Part shown: one piece after another, positions 12,463-27,884 of the stretch | How the letters are laid out: every line of letters begins with the position of its first letter | Position numbering within the stretch: the stretch's first letter is position 1 | Assembly (NCBI GenBank): GCA_030159075.1 | Contig: BROG01000079.1 | Location: 286,001-350,000, forward strand | Reading direction: 5' to 3' | Length of the DNA stretch: 64,000 nucleotides | Source of the DNA: Atrina japonica | Taxonomy: Eukaryota; Mollusca; Bivalvia; Pterioida; Pinnidae | Position numbers and translations under genes: made by a program | The notes under the pieces: model-generated | What the model saw: only the letters and a program-made list of their open reading frames with translations | Databases searched by the model: none | What the model was told of the DNA's origin: nothing

Positions 12463-14100
12463 GTAAATCCCTTTTTGTTAATGTAAAATCAAGTACACAT
12501 AAAAATTTAAAATTGACTTCAAGAGGGAAAAAATGAAACGAAATTGATTTTACAATATAAAACAAACAAATTGTGTAGTATACCACGTAGAAAGTTCTAC
12601 ATTGATGCATTTTTCAAATTATCTCGTGGAGTTTACATTGTTTCATATTGAATCGAAAAATATAATGCATTTTTCCTTGTCTGAAATTGATTCGAAAAAA
12701 ATAATGCAAATCACATTGTTTGCATATTGACAGGAAACAAATACAGCATTTTAAATTGTATGAGCATCTTCAATCGTTTAAAAGTTTTGATAGGGGTAAT
12801 TATAAGCTAAATGACATCGTCACAATGGATATTGTTAACATCATTATCATATACTCCCACATTGCATTTTAACAGGGTTTGATAACTGTATTTCATTTTT
12901 CATTGTGACGATTTGGACACGCAATTGATACTGGCGACGGTGCTCTGTGTAATGTTTTTACCCATAATGTGTTTTTGTACATCTTGGTGTCAAAAGTAAG
13001 ACTGGGATAAATCAAATAATTAGGTTATTACTTTAAATGTGCTAGAAAACACTCACGATTGACGCCAAATCTAATAAGGAAAATTGCAGCGTAACCACAG
13101 ACCCATTGGTGATTGCTATAAAAATCTTACAGTTTCTCAAAAACTTATTCTTTATCCCGCCTCAGGTTTTCTTTACGCATATCGAAACATTCGACTCGCT
13201 CTATTCCTATGTGTATCAAATCATTGTATTGTATTTTCGTCACTCTATTCCTACATTTTACACAATTTGATAATGCAAATTGTACACTTAAAAATTCTGT
13301 CACGCAGTTAAACTGCCAAGCACGATTCTCTACAAATCGCAGTACTTATCTGACTATTGGGTTTTATCTGTGTAGTAAATAAAAGATGAATTGCATTATG
13401 ACATACTGTATGCTCTCAGGCAATGCGAGGTAAATCCAGGCGATTGCTCTTATTATTCTACATTCTGGCAATAAATTATTAATAGAAGCTCAAGTGAAAT
13501 GCAATAAAATAGCACAAAATCTTTCCTCATTGATTTCACAAGATTCGAGGCGATTTATGACTGAGCGTTCATGAGTTATTTGAAAACTGGGTTCTGAAGG
13601 CAGGTAATTTGGAGCTTTTGAATTGTAATAACAAAACATTGACATATGAACTACAAGCCAATTGTATATTCGGTTTTAATAAGTGTACATACAAAGATAT
13701 ATTATTTAATCTCACATTTATGCTTAAAGGTTACTGATTGATACGATAAATCAATGAGAAATCCTTGATTTCAGAAAAGCTCGATTCTGCAAATATAGGG
13801 ACTTCTCTACAGAATAATGGATAATTTCTTTATTTCATAATGACTTTTCATATTTGTTTTTGTATTAGGTTCTTAACGAAAATCGAAAATGAAGACATGC
13901 GAGTTGATAAGACTGCAAACAAAAAGGGATACAATTTATAAAAAAGGCTTTTATTCATGGGATGAATAGTATATAAACCCTGGAGGGAAATAAATCATGA
14001 ATAGAAAAATCACATTCTTTGCGATTAAATGTTTCATGATGTGTATTGAAAAAATCGATAGAATACAATTTTATTGTAGTTTGCGTATCAATTAAAACAC

Positions 14101-14204
<104 letters not shown>

Positions 14205-14879
14205 GTTGGTCGAGAAAACGTCTATATTAAGTTTTATGATTGTAGTTAATGTTCTAACCTCACTAACTAATTTCAATAGTTCACAAGCAAACACTTGGAT
14301 ATTTTCTCAGATGATTTATAAACGTATAAATCAATCAAAAAGCCACAGTAATGGGATTTCATCAGTAACAAAGTAAAATATGGGTCATAAATATGATTTG
14401 CAGACCTAGTGAGAGAAATTATCTCCCATAGAAAGTCTTCCATTATCACCACATTGCAACCAAATGATGCTGAAAACAAGGGTCACCACGATGGCATTTC
14501 AACCACTGCAGTTCCAAATTTCCAATTACGCACTTGAACTAAAGATGCCTATAATAAAATATGAATATATTCAGTCCTTTATGTCAGTGAGTGGAGGTTG
14601 TGAATGGGTGTGTACAATTTATATAAACAATATGTGGGATGTTTAATGCTCATTAATAAATCACAATCTTACTAATACGTCTTACATTAACTCTGTATCA
14701 ATAGAAATTAATATAATATGTTGTATCATAGAAGAAACGTCGTCTGCATGATCATACCGAGTAAACATGATACCGTGTGAGTAAACATGATATCCATAGT
14801 CGTATTGTATAGTAATCAATATACATACAGGTGAACAGTAATAATAACAATATGTTCAACTTATTATCCGTCTCCTTTA

Positions 14880-15984
14880 TTTCATTATAGATCTACTATT
14901 GCCAGGAAGCACATCTACTACTACTTGAGGTTCTACTACTACGTAACAATTTAGATACTCACACTACTACTACTACTACTACTACTACAGATTAATTTAT
15001 TTACTACTACTACGGTAACTTGTTGAAATATACTACTAGGGGGGGTTGTAGATGTAGAAACTACATGTGTCACTAATACTACTCGACTACTACATTACTA
15101 CTACTACTTGCTGTATTTACCGCTGACTCAACTACAAAGTTAGACTTCCATACTACTAGTGGATCTACGGGCGGTGGTGTACTACTACTACTACTATGAT
15201 ATTACTACTACAGTTAACTACTACTACTTGAAAGTAGTACTGACACTTCTACTTTACTACTACTCACTAGGCGGTACTACTGAAACTACTCCCATACTGA
15301 GTTTCGTGGCTCCTGTTACAACTACTACTACTACTACATCGGCATACTACTACTCAAGCCTACTACTAACGTGATGATGCCTTTAGTAGCGTGTACATGA
15401 TCCGACCATTACTAACTAGGTGTTTATACTACAGAAATACTACTACTACTACTACATTGTTTTGACTACTACTATTGCTCCACTACTTCTCATACTACTC
15501 GACTACTACTACCGGCTTCCCCATTGTGAGACTACCCTTTGTTCCCTACTACTTTAAACCAGTTCAGTAGTGTACTACTAGTTCTAATTTACTTGTGCCA
15601 GACTCGGTCAAACTACTTATATCGCAAAAGACAGCACGTACTTCTACTACTACGTTAGAAACTAGTAATTGGTTTTATTGTAGAATACTACTGATTGATT
15701 ACTACACAGGTAAGACTACTTTCTACTACTACTACTAACATTACTTGTTTAGCTGTGACAGAGATCTGAAAAGAATATAAAGAGGATACTGACAGTGGCA
15801 GTCTCCTTACGAGGATTTATTAGATACTACTACTACTACTACTACAGAAAGGGGGATCAACCATTATCAACTATTGTCTACAAAAGAAAGTATTACTACT
15901 ACTACGTCACTACTACTACTACATGATCATACTAAACTACTACTATTACTACTATCATTATAGACTATCTACTACTTACTTCTT

Positions 15985-16032
<48 letters not shown>

Positions 16033-16053
16033 AACTACTACTATTACAACTAT

Positions 16054-16112
<59 letters not shown>

Positions 16113-16122
16113 TTACAACTAT

Positions 16123-16171
<49 letters not shown>

Positions 16172-16172
16172 T

Positions 16173-16203
<31 letters not shown>

Positions 16204-16250
16204 TACTACTTCTACTTCTACTACTACTACTACTACTACCACGACTACTT

Positions 16251-16301
<51 letters not shown>

Positions 16302-16437
16302 TTACTATTACTACTTACTACTACTACTACTACTACTACTTCTTCTACTACTACTACTACTACTACTACTACAACTACTACTATTACAACTACTACTACT
16401 GCTACTACTACTACTACTACTACTACAACAACTACTA

Positions 16438-16487
<50 letters not shown>

Positions 16488-16560
16488 GCTGTTATTACTA
16501 CTAGTATTAGTACAACTACTATTATTATTATTATTATTATTATTACTAGCATCATCAGCA
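14880..16560. repeat. Long TAC/CTA trinucleotide tract, degenerate then pure
   Basis: From about 14,880 to 15,960, TAC clusters of 2-9 copies alternate with short non-repeat spacers. From 15,975 to 16,560 the tract is almost pure TAC with ATTAC, TTC, TGC and ATT sub-runs, ending in ATC/ATT. The apparent 200-residue poly-Val/Ser frame on the minus strand is produced by the repeat. Next to it begins a retroelement tail. Confidence 0.9.
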
Positions 16561-16659
16561 TCATCATCGTTGTCGTCGTCGACGGTATTGTTCGGTTATT
16601 GCATTCCTTATAATTTTATGGCACTTGAGAATGCTCATTTCACGTTTACTTATAGAACT

Positions 16660-16815
16660 TTCGAGTCTCTGCGGGTATGACAGGGCAACAGCGGATGCTT
16701 TCTCCTCCATGACACCTGATCCCACCTCATCCGTGCTCATCCAAAATTCACCGGATTCGTATATGTATCCTAAAAATCATGAAGATTTATACTTGGGTAT
16801 CTGAGATTTTTTATA
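16660..16815 (+). mobile_element. Divergent retroelement tail copy
   Basis: Reads GCGGATGCTTTCTCCTCCAT, ACACCTGATCCCACCTC, then CACCGGATTCGTATATGTAT and TATCTGAGATTTTT. This matches the tail order with short deletions. It sits just after the long TAC array. Confidence 0.6.
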
Positions 16816-17940
16816 TTTGTTCAATGGCTTCCAGTACTTTTTATTTGTAGAGATTGCCTGCGGTTGCCTAGTGGTCTTAAGCGGTTAGTGGTACCTAACC
16901 ATACAGGTGTCTACATTATTGGTAGTCCCTACTCTGAACGATCAGCATCAGAAGCCAAAGCCATGTTTTTTTCATTTGAGATACAAACTGGTTTCTTGCG
17001 GCAATAAAAGATTCCAACAAAACTACATTGGCAACAGTCCAATGTACAAGTCAAAATTTGTGGTACTTTAATAAAATTTGGCAGGATGTTATACAAACAT
17101 TTACCAAATAAAGATTACTGTTTTCATTCTGAAGAAAATCTTTTCGGGACCCCAGGTAGCGTTGATTTATCTTCACAGCATATTTGGTAGGTAATTTTTT
17201 TATTTATCTGTACGCAGACCAATCTGTATACGAAATCACGACAAGAAACGCTAGGAATGATTGAACATTTCATGTGATATAAGGATAGCAAACGCATGTA
17301 TGTAGATAAATTCCAAATGCAGACCACTTACACGATTGGATGATGATATATTTGAAGTAATTGGTAGGTTCATCTGAAATAAATTATGTCTGGCTATGTG
17401 ACTGAAATTGAATGTATATTTCAAGAAAACTTGTTTCCAGTTAAATTCGATGTCTTGTCTAACCCTACACAACACATTCAATCAACATGTACTGATGGTA
17501 TTTGAATAAAACTGATTGAATTTTTGCAGAAAATCGATAATAATACATTTCGACTCAATTTGAGTTTGGTTACTGTACGGCAACCTCTAAGCTTATTTGC
17601 GCGAAGTATTTTTTTTCTGATCGTTATCTGATCTTAACATTGTTTCGTTTTTGCTTCCAGTGCCAGAACACAGTTCTCAAAGCTATCGGTGGCGTATGTC
17701 AAAATTTCAATTTCAGTACGACGATAATTTGACAATTACGTAATGATATGTATATTTGTATATGGTACTGTAGTCCTGTAACTAGATTTTAATGAAAGCA
17801 GTACGGATAAAAGGTATAACAAAATACGAAATCATGTATTTCCTTTAATTCAAACACAAAAATAGCGTTGGATGTATCTCAGTACGCGCCCTATTTAGAT
17901 TTCGGTTTCAAAAACATTTAAATGAGACAGTTGTACATGT
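16816..17940. other. Non-coding stretch with a possible tRNA-like SINE head
   Basis: A GCGGTTGCCTAGTGGTCTTA stretch near 16,860 looks A-box-like, but no B box follows at the right distance. The rest to 17,940 shows nothing supportable. Confidence 0.35.
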
Positions 17941-18945
17941 ATGGCATGCCAAAATCACATTAATGAGTTAAACCTAGATTTTTTCAGTAAAACCTAGTTT
18001 TTTTCCGGTTAAACTTATTTTTTTTCTCAGTTAAACATAGTTTTTTTTCAGTTAATGCGGGTTACGAGATAAACTTACTTTTACTCAAGTTAATTCTAAT
18101 TTTTTCAGTAACCCACATTAACTGGTGAAAAAATAAATATAACTGATAACTGATTTTGGTGCAATTAAACCTAGTTTGTTCAGTAATGACACATCAAAAT
18201 CACATTAATGAATTCAACTTAGTTTTTCTCAGGTAAACCCAGTTTTTTTCCAGATAAATTTAACATCCACATTAACTGAAAAAAACTCTTATTTTGCTCC
18301 AGTTAATGTGAGTTAATTAGGATTAAATGGAGAAAAAATAGGTTTAACTAGTCACTCACTTTAACTGCAGAAAAACTAGGTTTAACTGAGAAAAACTAAG
18401 TTTATCTCGAGAATAACTATGATTAGTTCATTATTTTGATACCATTGTGCTGTATCAGTTAAACCTAGGTTTCCTCAGTTAAACCTAGTTTTCCTCTAGT
18501 TAAACTAGTAACTAACATTAACTGGAAAAACTAGCTGAGAAAAATAAGTTTAGCTGCGTTAAATTCAAAACAATGTGTTAAACCTTCTTTCTCTCGAGAC
18601 GAATCTAATTTAACTGAGAAAAACAAGGTTTAACCTCGCCACAATCACATTAATGAGTATGTGGCGCAGTTAAACTAGCTTCTCTCAGTTAAACCTAGTT
18701 TTCCTCCAATTAATTCTCTATAAAAAATGTTAAACCTTGTTTAGCTAAAGAAAAAGTTAGATTTAACTGAAAGAACTATGTTTTACTCATCATTGTGATT
18801 TTGGGGTTTCAAACTCAGTTAAACCTCGTTTTTCTCCAGTTAATGTGGGTTACTGAGAGACAATAGGTTTAACTGGGGGAAAATAGGTTTAATAGAGAAA
18901 AACTAGGTTTAATTCATGTATGTGATCTTGGCGTGCCGTATGCAT
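17941..18945. repeat. TIR element built from an iterated AGTTAAACCTAGTTTTTCTC motif
   Basis: It begins ATGGCATGCCAAAATCACAT and ends with the inverse (TGTGATCTTGGCGTGCCGTA). About twenty imperfect copies of AGTTAAACCTAGTTTTTCTC or its complement fill the inside in both orientations. Internal copies of the terminal motif (CAAAATCACATTAATGA near 18,190 and a related one near 18,640; inverse forms near 18,430 and 18,785) suggest repeated units of about 240 bp. No protein-coding frame. Confidence 0.8.
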
Positions 18946-19829
18946 GTTTGCAAACCATTTTAAGTAAATACAGAATAAAGATATTTGACATAGTTTTTAC
19001 ATTCTTCTTGTGTCTTATAAGTTTACAAGAATATATATATATATATGATACGTATCATTGTTCCGCTGCAATGAAATGGATTAATTTTCACTTAGTTTCG
19101 CATAAGGCTTAAATAAAAAATGAATTTATCAAATTGGATTGTTGAAATGAGTTTTGATGTTATTTGATTTTTATAAGTTGGAATGTAAAAGTACTCTGGT
19201 AAATTAAAACCTAGTTTTTGGTCTATTTTTATATTTTTCTATCCGTCTATCAGCTGTACTATTATCCGGTTCATTTTATCTAAACAGTGTAGACTCAAGT
19301 GCTTGTTGAATGTTGAATTTTTCGTTGTATTAAATTCGCTCTAATAACGAAAAGCAATGCGAATAGGACATTAATTGACTGTGGTGGCTAAAATATAGTT
19401 ATAGACATTCGATAGACAGATTAAAGTTAATATAAATTCTTCATGATGGGTTATTAATCAGTGTTTTCCATATAGGCCTACTTATTGCCCCTAGGTCTGA
19501 CACAATTACTAGTCCAATATGGGAATCATTGATTAATGAGCTTATTGTTAATTAACTCGATCAATACGAAACCCAACTTGACCAATGCTGCACGGAAAAG
19601 ACGCGCTTACGGCACGATTTGAAAAAGAAATGGCGGCGGCTCTCCCTTGAATTTCTGTTTGGTCACTCGACTTCAATATTGACAGAGTTTTTCAATATTG
19701 GCATAGTTTTTTTCGATACAGGTTTAGTTTTGTCAGTATTGTCCGAGTTTTGAATTTCCTTAGTTTGGGCAGAAAATTTCACTTTAGGACAATAATACTA
19801 TAGTTAATTAATCACAATACGGTATGATG

Positions 19830-19985
19830 AAGAAGTGCCATTGGACATTCAATACTCTAAGTCCATAGAATTCGTCACATTAGATACAACAACGGTATCA
19901 ACACGAATTAAGAACAATTGCGAATCTTAAAACGGGATGGGATCAGGTGTCCGGAAGGAATCAGCATCCCTTGTTAGAATATTGT
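19830..19985 (-). repeat. Dispersed repeat sharing the GGGATGC...CACCTGATCCCA module
   Basis: Plus strand: GAAGTGCCATTGGACATTCA, then GGTATCAACACGAATTAAGA, then GGGATGGGATCAGGTGTCCG. The last part is the inverse of the module found in the retroelement tails; the first part is specific to this family. Confidence 0.6.
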
Positions 19986-20194
19986 ACCATTCATTAATTC
20001 CACATGCATATGACGCATTACTAAATACAAGCTAAGCTGTAAATTCTGTAATCGACGGTATTTTAGAGTCATACCTTAGAACGACCGTTTGTCCTCGGCA
20101 AAATCATGTGGGTAGATGGAATTGTTGGAACAACAGCGGTCGGTCGTAAGGTGGTTTGATTGTCTATGAAATATTAAAGCAGACAAAACAAAGT

Positions 20195-20325
20195 AAAAAT
20201 GAAAAAAGTGCCATTGAATAATCGTAACTCCAAGTCCATTAGAATACAACAAAATTTGATATGAAAATGGTGTTAATACGAAGATCAATTGCGAAACCGA
20301 AATGGAATTTGACCAGGTGCCTGAT
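20195..20325 (-). repeat. Second copy of the same dispersed repeat
   Basis: GTGCCATTGAATAATCGTAA, CTCCAAGTCCATTAGAATAC and GGTGTTAATACGAAGATCAA match the copy 370 bp upstream; the module end is decayed. Confidence 0.6.
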
Positions 20326-20339
20326 TCTCTTTAGAAAAT

Positions 20340-20985
20340 ATACATATATTTTATATTGGAGCTCAGCTGATAAACAGAAACGATCGTCTTGAGCATTATA
20401 ACAATGGTATTATGTTAGTATTATGTTTCTACTAAATTTATACTTAAGTAATATTTCGTATAATAATACTAATAGCAGGGTTTAAATTCTATTTTGTAAC
20501 TTGTAAATTTTTATACTCTTAGATGGATCTGGCGATGCTTTTAGGATTTATGTTTGGCCGTTTGGCCTTATTCCACTCCCATTTCGGAACCATGGATCTA
20601 TTTCAACTTCGAACTCAACTGGTAAAGTCTTAATGACAGAAATGATCGTACTGGATATTTGTTTAACCATCCAGCAAAATTATAACTTGGGTATTATTTG
20701 TATGGTATTTACAGCCACTGGGTCGTTGCAACCGTTGAGTTCACGTTGGTATAAATAAACTCAGTACTTGGTATTTCAGTGCCAGCTGTTTATTTTCTAC
20801 TAATGTAAAATTTCGTATAGCACAGTTTAAAATCTTTTTTTTTACAGTTGTTCGCTTAGATGAATTTGGCAATACATTTACGTTTAGTATTTGACCTTGT
20901 TTGATACCACTTTCCCTTTTGGAACCATACTTTTACATTTTTTTTTTAAAATCCAAACTCTTCTGGTAATGTCTGATCATCTTCA
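20340..20985 (+). repeat. Dispersed repeat (cgatcg family), clustered copies
   Basis: A partial copy at 20,355-20,430 (AACAGAAACGATCGTCTTGA), a fuller one at 20,515-20,720 and the first half of another at 20,850-20,985 (TTGACCTTGTTTGATACCAC). All plus strand. Confidence 0.6.
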
Positions 20986-21377
20986 GCATTCAATTTGGCA
21001 TTTTTAGCGAATATCTAGTTTGGGTTATACTTTTTTCTTATTTCAAAAGGCTAATTTTCAAATGTAGATAGAAGTCCATGGATCTGATTATGAGTGATGT
21101 CATCAGCGATATGAAACCGAACAAAAGGATGCCGACTAGACGTAAATGTTTAAGTTTGGTCACACATGGATGCATTTACTTTTAACGATCCCAATGTGTT
21201 TATCGTGAGAGATATATTAACCGTCTTGGATATTAATAAAATACTGCTGCACAATAAACTATTTTCCTACCAATGATACGGCGTTGGCACGATAGAATTC
21301 CAGCCATATTAAAATTAATTTGCACTATTTTACGAAATGTATCAAATTTTACAGACACACTGCGGAATGCAAATAAC

Positions 21378-21489
<112 letters not shown>

Positions 21490-21719
21490 TGCAGAAGCTC
21501 CTTAACACTTTACTTTCCAATCCTTATCTATTGAAGAGAGCCGGTAATGTTTAACATAGATTAGTAGTAGATAAGGAAAAACGAATAAACAACAGGAATT
21601 ACATATAAACGTCTCTGTATACATCTACTGATCTAGTTGGCAAGATGTACGTCGTGTAGATCGTGTCATACGCACTTTGCATCAAATGTGCGCCTGTAGT
21701 ATAAAATCCACCAGGATGT

Positions 21720-22129
<410 letters not shown>

Positions 22130-25029
22130 CACACACACCACCATGAATACATCGACATATTACAAACAGACGATAAAAAGGTGCAGAACTCCGAAGTAAA
22201 CGCATAACTAAAGACATTATAGGACTACGTATTATGCAATATCGTATGTCTGTCATGTATTGGTTTTACATTACATAAACCGAGTAGTCAGAGCTATGAC
22301 ATTTACAGGTCATCAATATATCGGAAAATAAAAAGTCCTGACATGTGTAAAGATAAAAGTGATCTATTGTGGTAACATATGGATGGACAATATAAAACAC
22401 AAAACATCCAGAAAGGTAATGTGTTAGCGGAAAGTGTATTACTTTTTGTTGTCAATATTAGTATCGCTCCTGTCGTGAAATAATGAAATAAGCTATCCCC
22501 GAGATATTAAGATGACTTGATTATTTACTATATGAAGAATATTTTATTCAAACATTTGTTGGCCGGAAAAGAAACAAATAATTGTTGTAGCCTGCAATTC
22601 GATATGAGATATATAACGGCAAAGTCTGTCAATATACAAAGACAATGACATTACTTTTGTGTAAGCACAATACCCTAGTGTACTGTAAAATTCGCGTTCG
22701 GTTTTCCTATTGTAAGCTTATTGCATTTTAAAAAGTGATATCCATCTATCATCCACATAATGATGTTTATTCCTCCCAAACGCGTGGGATATGCCAGACG
22801 TGTTCAACACATGATCATTTTATGCATCAACTACTTTGTGATCAATTGTTGTCAAATGTTTGAAAGAAAATGCAAATTTTACGATGATGACCTTAATTGC
22901 ATATTTGTGTTTCATTGACTAAGTCGTTGAGTAAATTGTTTGATAGTAATTGTGTCTTTGAATCTTCGCCCATTGTGATAAGGAGTTATCCCCCTGTGGT
23001 TCTTGCTGAGTAGACTATACCAACTGTATCCAGGATTTGTTTTTTTAAGTGATCTTGAATTTGTTTTTATTATGAAATCACAGAGGTGTGGCCACTCTTC
23101 AGATGATACTAATTCCCCCATGAATCGTGGTCATACTGGAGTTTTCAAATATTGTTTTCTGGACTTCTTCCTGACAATTAACGTTTTGGTATATGTATTT
23201 TAAACATACATTTATTCAAAATACAAAACAAGTGCCTGGCATATTACTTAATGCATATATCACATTTAACCTGGCAACTTAACTGAAAGAAAGATATAAT
23301 TTTACCGATGCCAGCATCTTAATCCTGCACACATTACAATCATATCAATAGAAAACTATAGAATGTTGTAAATATTGCTAGAGACATAACGAGAATATTT
23401 GAAAACCAAATGATTCATTGTCCACAGTGTTGGACAATTCTTCTACTGATCGTGATTAGGATTATTATCCGCCGTTGCGGTCTTAGCTAGACAACGGATT
23501 TAGGACAGATGCGACTTGTAGGAAGTTACGAAATATTATCGTCAAAATCCAAAATGCAAGACACAACGACTTTTACTTTAGATTATCCCATATTCTGACC
23601 TTGATGAGCAGTCTTTATCGTCTCCTGCAATCGCATTTCTGTTGCTTTCATTATCAAAACTTTGATATTGTCAAAATATCTACAGAAAAAACAATGCTAA
23701 ATTTTAGTTCCCTTTTTAAAAGCGAAAAACCAAAATCATATTACATGTATACGTATACGCGACTGCGCTCTCATCACGTGAATTGTGCCTACTGGATTTT
23801 AAAAGTATCTTACATTATATATGATAGCAATTTCAGGATCAATGAATGTATTGGTTATTCAGTTACCGTTAAGTACAAGTTACCATGATTTTCATGACCG
23901 TACAAGAACACTTTTTCCCATCAAACGATGCCGGCGATGTTGTAGTTTAAGACGTCTGAATGACAAGTTTTTGTTTGTAAAAAGTCATCTCATTCTGTGT
24001 CCCCATCTTAAAAAATTCGTAAAATACATTGACGGTCATTGAAATATTGGCTTACCCATAGATAATCATGAAAAGGGGTTTTATTTGTGTTCACCCAGCG
24101 TTGATCAAAATGTCAAAACGAAAGCATTAGCACGGGCCGGGGGGAATCACTATAACCTGGCTCTAATGGGGTCGTATTGACCTGTAAATACAATTAAGAG
24201 TAAAGTGATTGAGTTACTTTTAATCTTTATTCATTTGTTTAACTAATGTTTATGGACCTTTCAAAACATTTTCAGTCATTCTGTGGCGGCGTTTAAAATG
24301 AGATTTAGAAATAATATGACTGTGTTTCTGCTGTCGTTTAAACTACTTCGAGCATTCCATCTGTGTGCTATAAACAAAATCGCAACCAGTGAAGGGGACT
24401 CAAGTTCTAAATAGTAATATAATAAACATAATAAACATTCTTGTGAATAAATGTTTTGGTGATATAAGAATGTTAAAAAACAATGATTCGCAAGTTTAAA
24501 TGCTTTAAATTTCAAATGGTAAGGTTAAATAGCATATACAACCAAATTTTTAAAAATCACGGTATCTGGTATTTCGTCTTCCCGCGGAGGCAGAAAAATA
24601 ACTCGTTTTTGAATTCGGCAATAAATACTAATCAAACTGTTTTGTTTTCAACTTTTAAGTATCAGACTTTGTTTATCATGGAGTACACAATTTATGTAGC
24701 AAATTTCAATGTTCTGTGTGTCCAGTGACAGAAAATATCGAGAAAAAAATGATGGGAAAATCACGGTAAACCAGTACTAAGATAACTTTCATTTTTGTTC
24801 CCTACCGTTCCCATAGCGTTGAATGATTTATAATGTTACTGAAGTCTCTATAAATGTTGGTTTTCATACCTTTGAACTACTGATACATTCTGGAAAATTG
24901 TGCGACCAAAATTGTGTCAGAAGCGAGATACAGGTTTGACGTGATCACGAAAGTTCGAGCCCGATGGCATCTAGACATGATGGACTACTAATTAAACATT
25001 TGCATAACCATTATATATCAAACATTCTT

Positions 25030-25873
<844 letters not shown>

Positions 25874-26460
25874 TGTATGTGTGTAATTGATTAGTATACC
25901 CATAATAAAATACAGATACATGTTTACTCCTCTATACAGAAGACAATTGTTTCAATACCGGTAGGTATTTAGCCGTCAGCCCTCGTAATGTACAGAGAAA
26001 AAATGCAATGCAAGGTCAAAGAAAGGCGAGTTTAAATACTAAAATTTTCCTTTCATGTAAATGACACGATATGTCAGACGGTTTGTGTAGGGTTGGTTGT
26101 GCATTGGGATCGTCCCAAGATGATTACTCAACAAAATATCAAGTTCATACATCAGATGAAAACGTTCAAAATCAGATTGATAAAGTACTAAAACAAAGTC
26201 AGGTACATTGGGATTATTAGGCGCCTGTGATAACACTATCAGTGTGAGATCAAAGGAATCCCCACACATATTGTGATCAATTTCGCATCGAACATTCTTA
26301 TTCCTAATTTCCGAGAAATTCCCTTAAAAAATGTTATATATATATTATCTACTTGAACATCCTACGGAATACATTTCTGATGTTTTTATCATATCTTGTT
26401 GTATTTAAATATATTTTATGAATAATATATTATGACACGTGAAATGTAAGTTTCTATCAT

Positions 26461-26818
26461 TTAAAGGGACATTAACTGAGTTTACCAAAACTAATTATTT
26501 TGATTTTTTTCTGCTTTTATCACTTGTACTCGATGTACACTAAAAACAAGAAGAGGTATTCACAGGCATTAAAATCTTAAATTCCTTTATATCTTTTCTG
26601 AAAATAAGGTCAGGTACAGTGTGGTATTTATATACAAATAGTAAAGTTGAGTTTATCAATTGCAATTGAAAAAGTGCAAAACCTGGGTTTCTCAAGCAAT
26701 TTTCAAAAATAGGCATAATTTTTTTTATGTCTGTGTACATCTATTGTTATTGTATATAAGTAAAATAGTAGAAAGTAAACAAAAATTGAAAAAAAACCAC
26801 ATCTAATGCTCCTTTAAC
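26461..26818. mobile_element. TTAAAGG-type MITE copy
   Basis: Opens TTAAAGGGACATTAACTGAG and closes with CATCTAATGCTCCTTTAA, an inverted terminus. Inside are CACTTGTACTCGATGTACAC and TCAGGTACAGTGTGGTATTT. It is longer than other copies, probably because of added sequence near the right end. Confidence 0.65.
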
Positions 26819-27589
26819 AAATTCAAATTAATGAAATATTTTTGACAGTGATTGACCATTTACAACAAGGATTAACTTTTCCTTAATAATAGTTAAATAA
26901 TATTTGTTATTATGGACGAAACTATTAGTATTTCAACAATATTTGTTATCATGGACGTTTAGTAGCTTAAAATTGTCAAGCAGATATCCTGATGATATAA
27001 TTATCATAACTACAGTAGCAAGTAGTTTTATTAACATCAATCTTTATGTTATTTTTTCATCTGCTATTAACTGTAACATTTGCATATCATAACGGACGAT
27101 TTCGATAATAATTGGCCAATCATGACCCAGGGTATTTTTTGACTTTTAGTATTTTTATGACGGAAATTTAAAGGGTTAATGCGTTTAATTAAATGCATTG
27201 GGGATATTATATCTTCGCTGTCAAACAATTATATTCTATTAACTTCATTCGTAATGAAATATGTCCCATTTCTGATGACATTTACATATCAACATTTTGA
27301 TGACGTCACTGATGCCACCACGGAATCAGATTATCTGTATTGATATTTTTATTGGATGATTAAACAGGTTGAAATGTTTGAGGGTCAACTGAGATTATGA
27401 ATGATATGTGATCTGGTTAGCGAAATTAAAACAAATTAATAACTTTTAAATATATTGACAAGTGATAAGGATCTATGCACTTTATTTTATATGCAAGAAT
27501 CCAGATACTTAATGTTTCCAAAACTACTCTGTGGAATTATCAGGATCCATAATGGAAATAATGAAAAACTTAGTAACTGTATTATATGG

Positions 27590-27860
27590 CAACTGTTTTC
27601 TTCACTAAAAGTGGTACCCGGAAATGTGAATATCTAGTAATTGTTTATCATGATACTTACTTTGTCAAACACAACTCTGATTCCACACATAAATACACTG
27701 AATTTGATATAAAATAAATGCTGGAATTTCTAAAAGGCAATGTATTTGTAATGTTCGGAGACATGGTCTTTCAACAAACTGTCGGTATTCCCATGGGGAC
27801 CATTTGTGTCCCTTTATTGCCTGGCCTGATCATTCAGAAATTGCTTTAATCAAATGAAGA
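27590..27860 (+). pseudogene. RT core fragment, plus strand
   Basis: A short RT segment reads TKSGTRK, YLVIVYHDTYFVKHNSDSTH, KYTEFDIK, a stop (TAA), MLEFLKGNVFVMFG, then QQTVGIPMGTICVPLL, and stops again near 27,847. It is the same family as the copy in the receptor intron. It faces a minus-strand copy immediately to its right. Confidence 0.75.
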
Positions 27861-27884
27861 ACAGATTAGTAATAGTCTGTAAAA

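Larger units (their letters stand above)
7412..14100. other. Non-coding stretches, 7.4-14.1 kb
   Basis: Nothing supportable in 7,412-8,745, 9,420-9,725, 9,960-12,220 and 12,465-14,100. A short TA run lies near 7,468-7,483. No frame has splice sites and a recognisable product. Confidence 0.5.

Noticed and set aside
15965..16567. 200-codon poly-Val/Ser frame on the minus strand
   Set aside because: Direct translation of the TAC array; no start context, splice sites or domain.
22912..23203. Overlapping frames of about 66-69 codons on both strands
   Set aside because: No recognisable family, and neither strand shows splice signals at sensible places.
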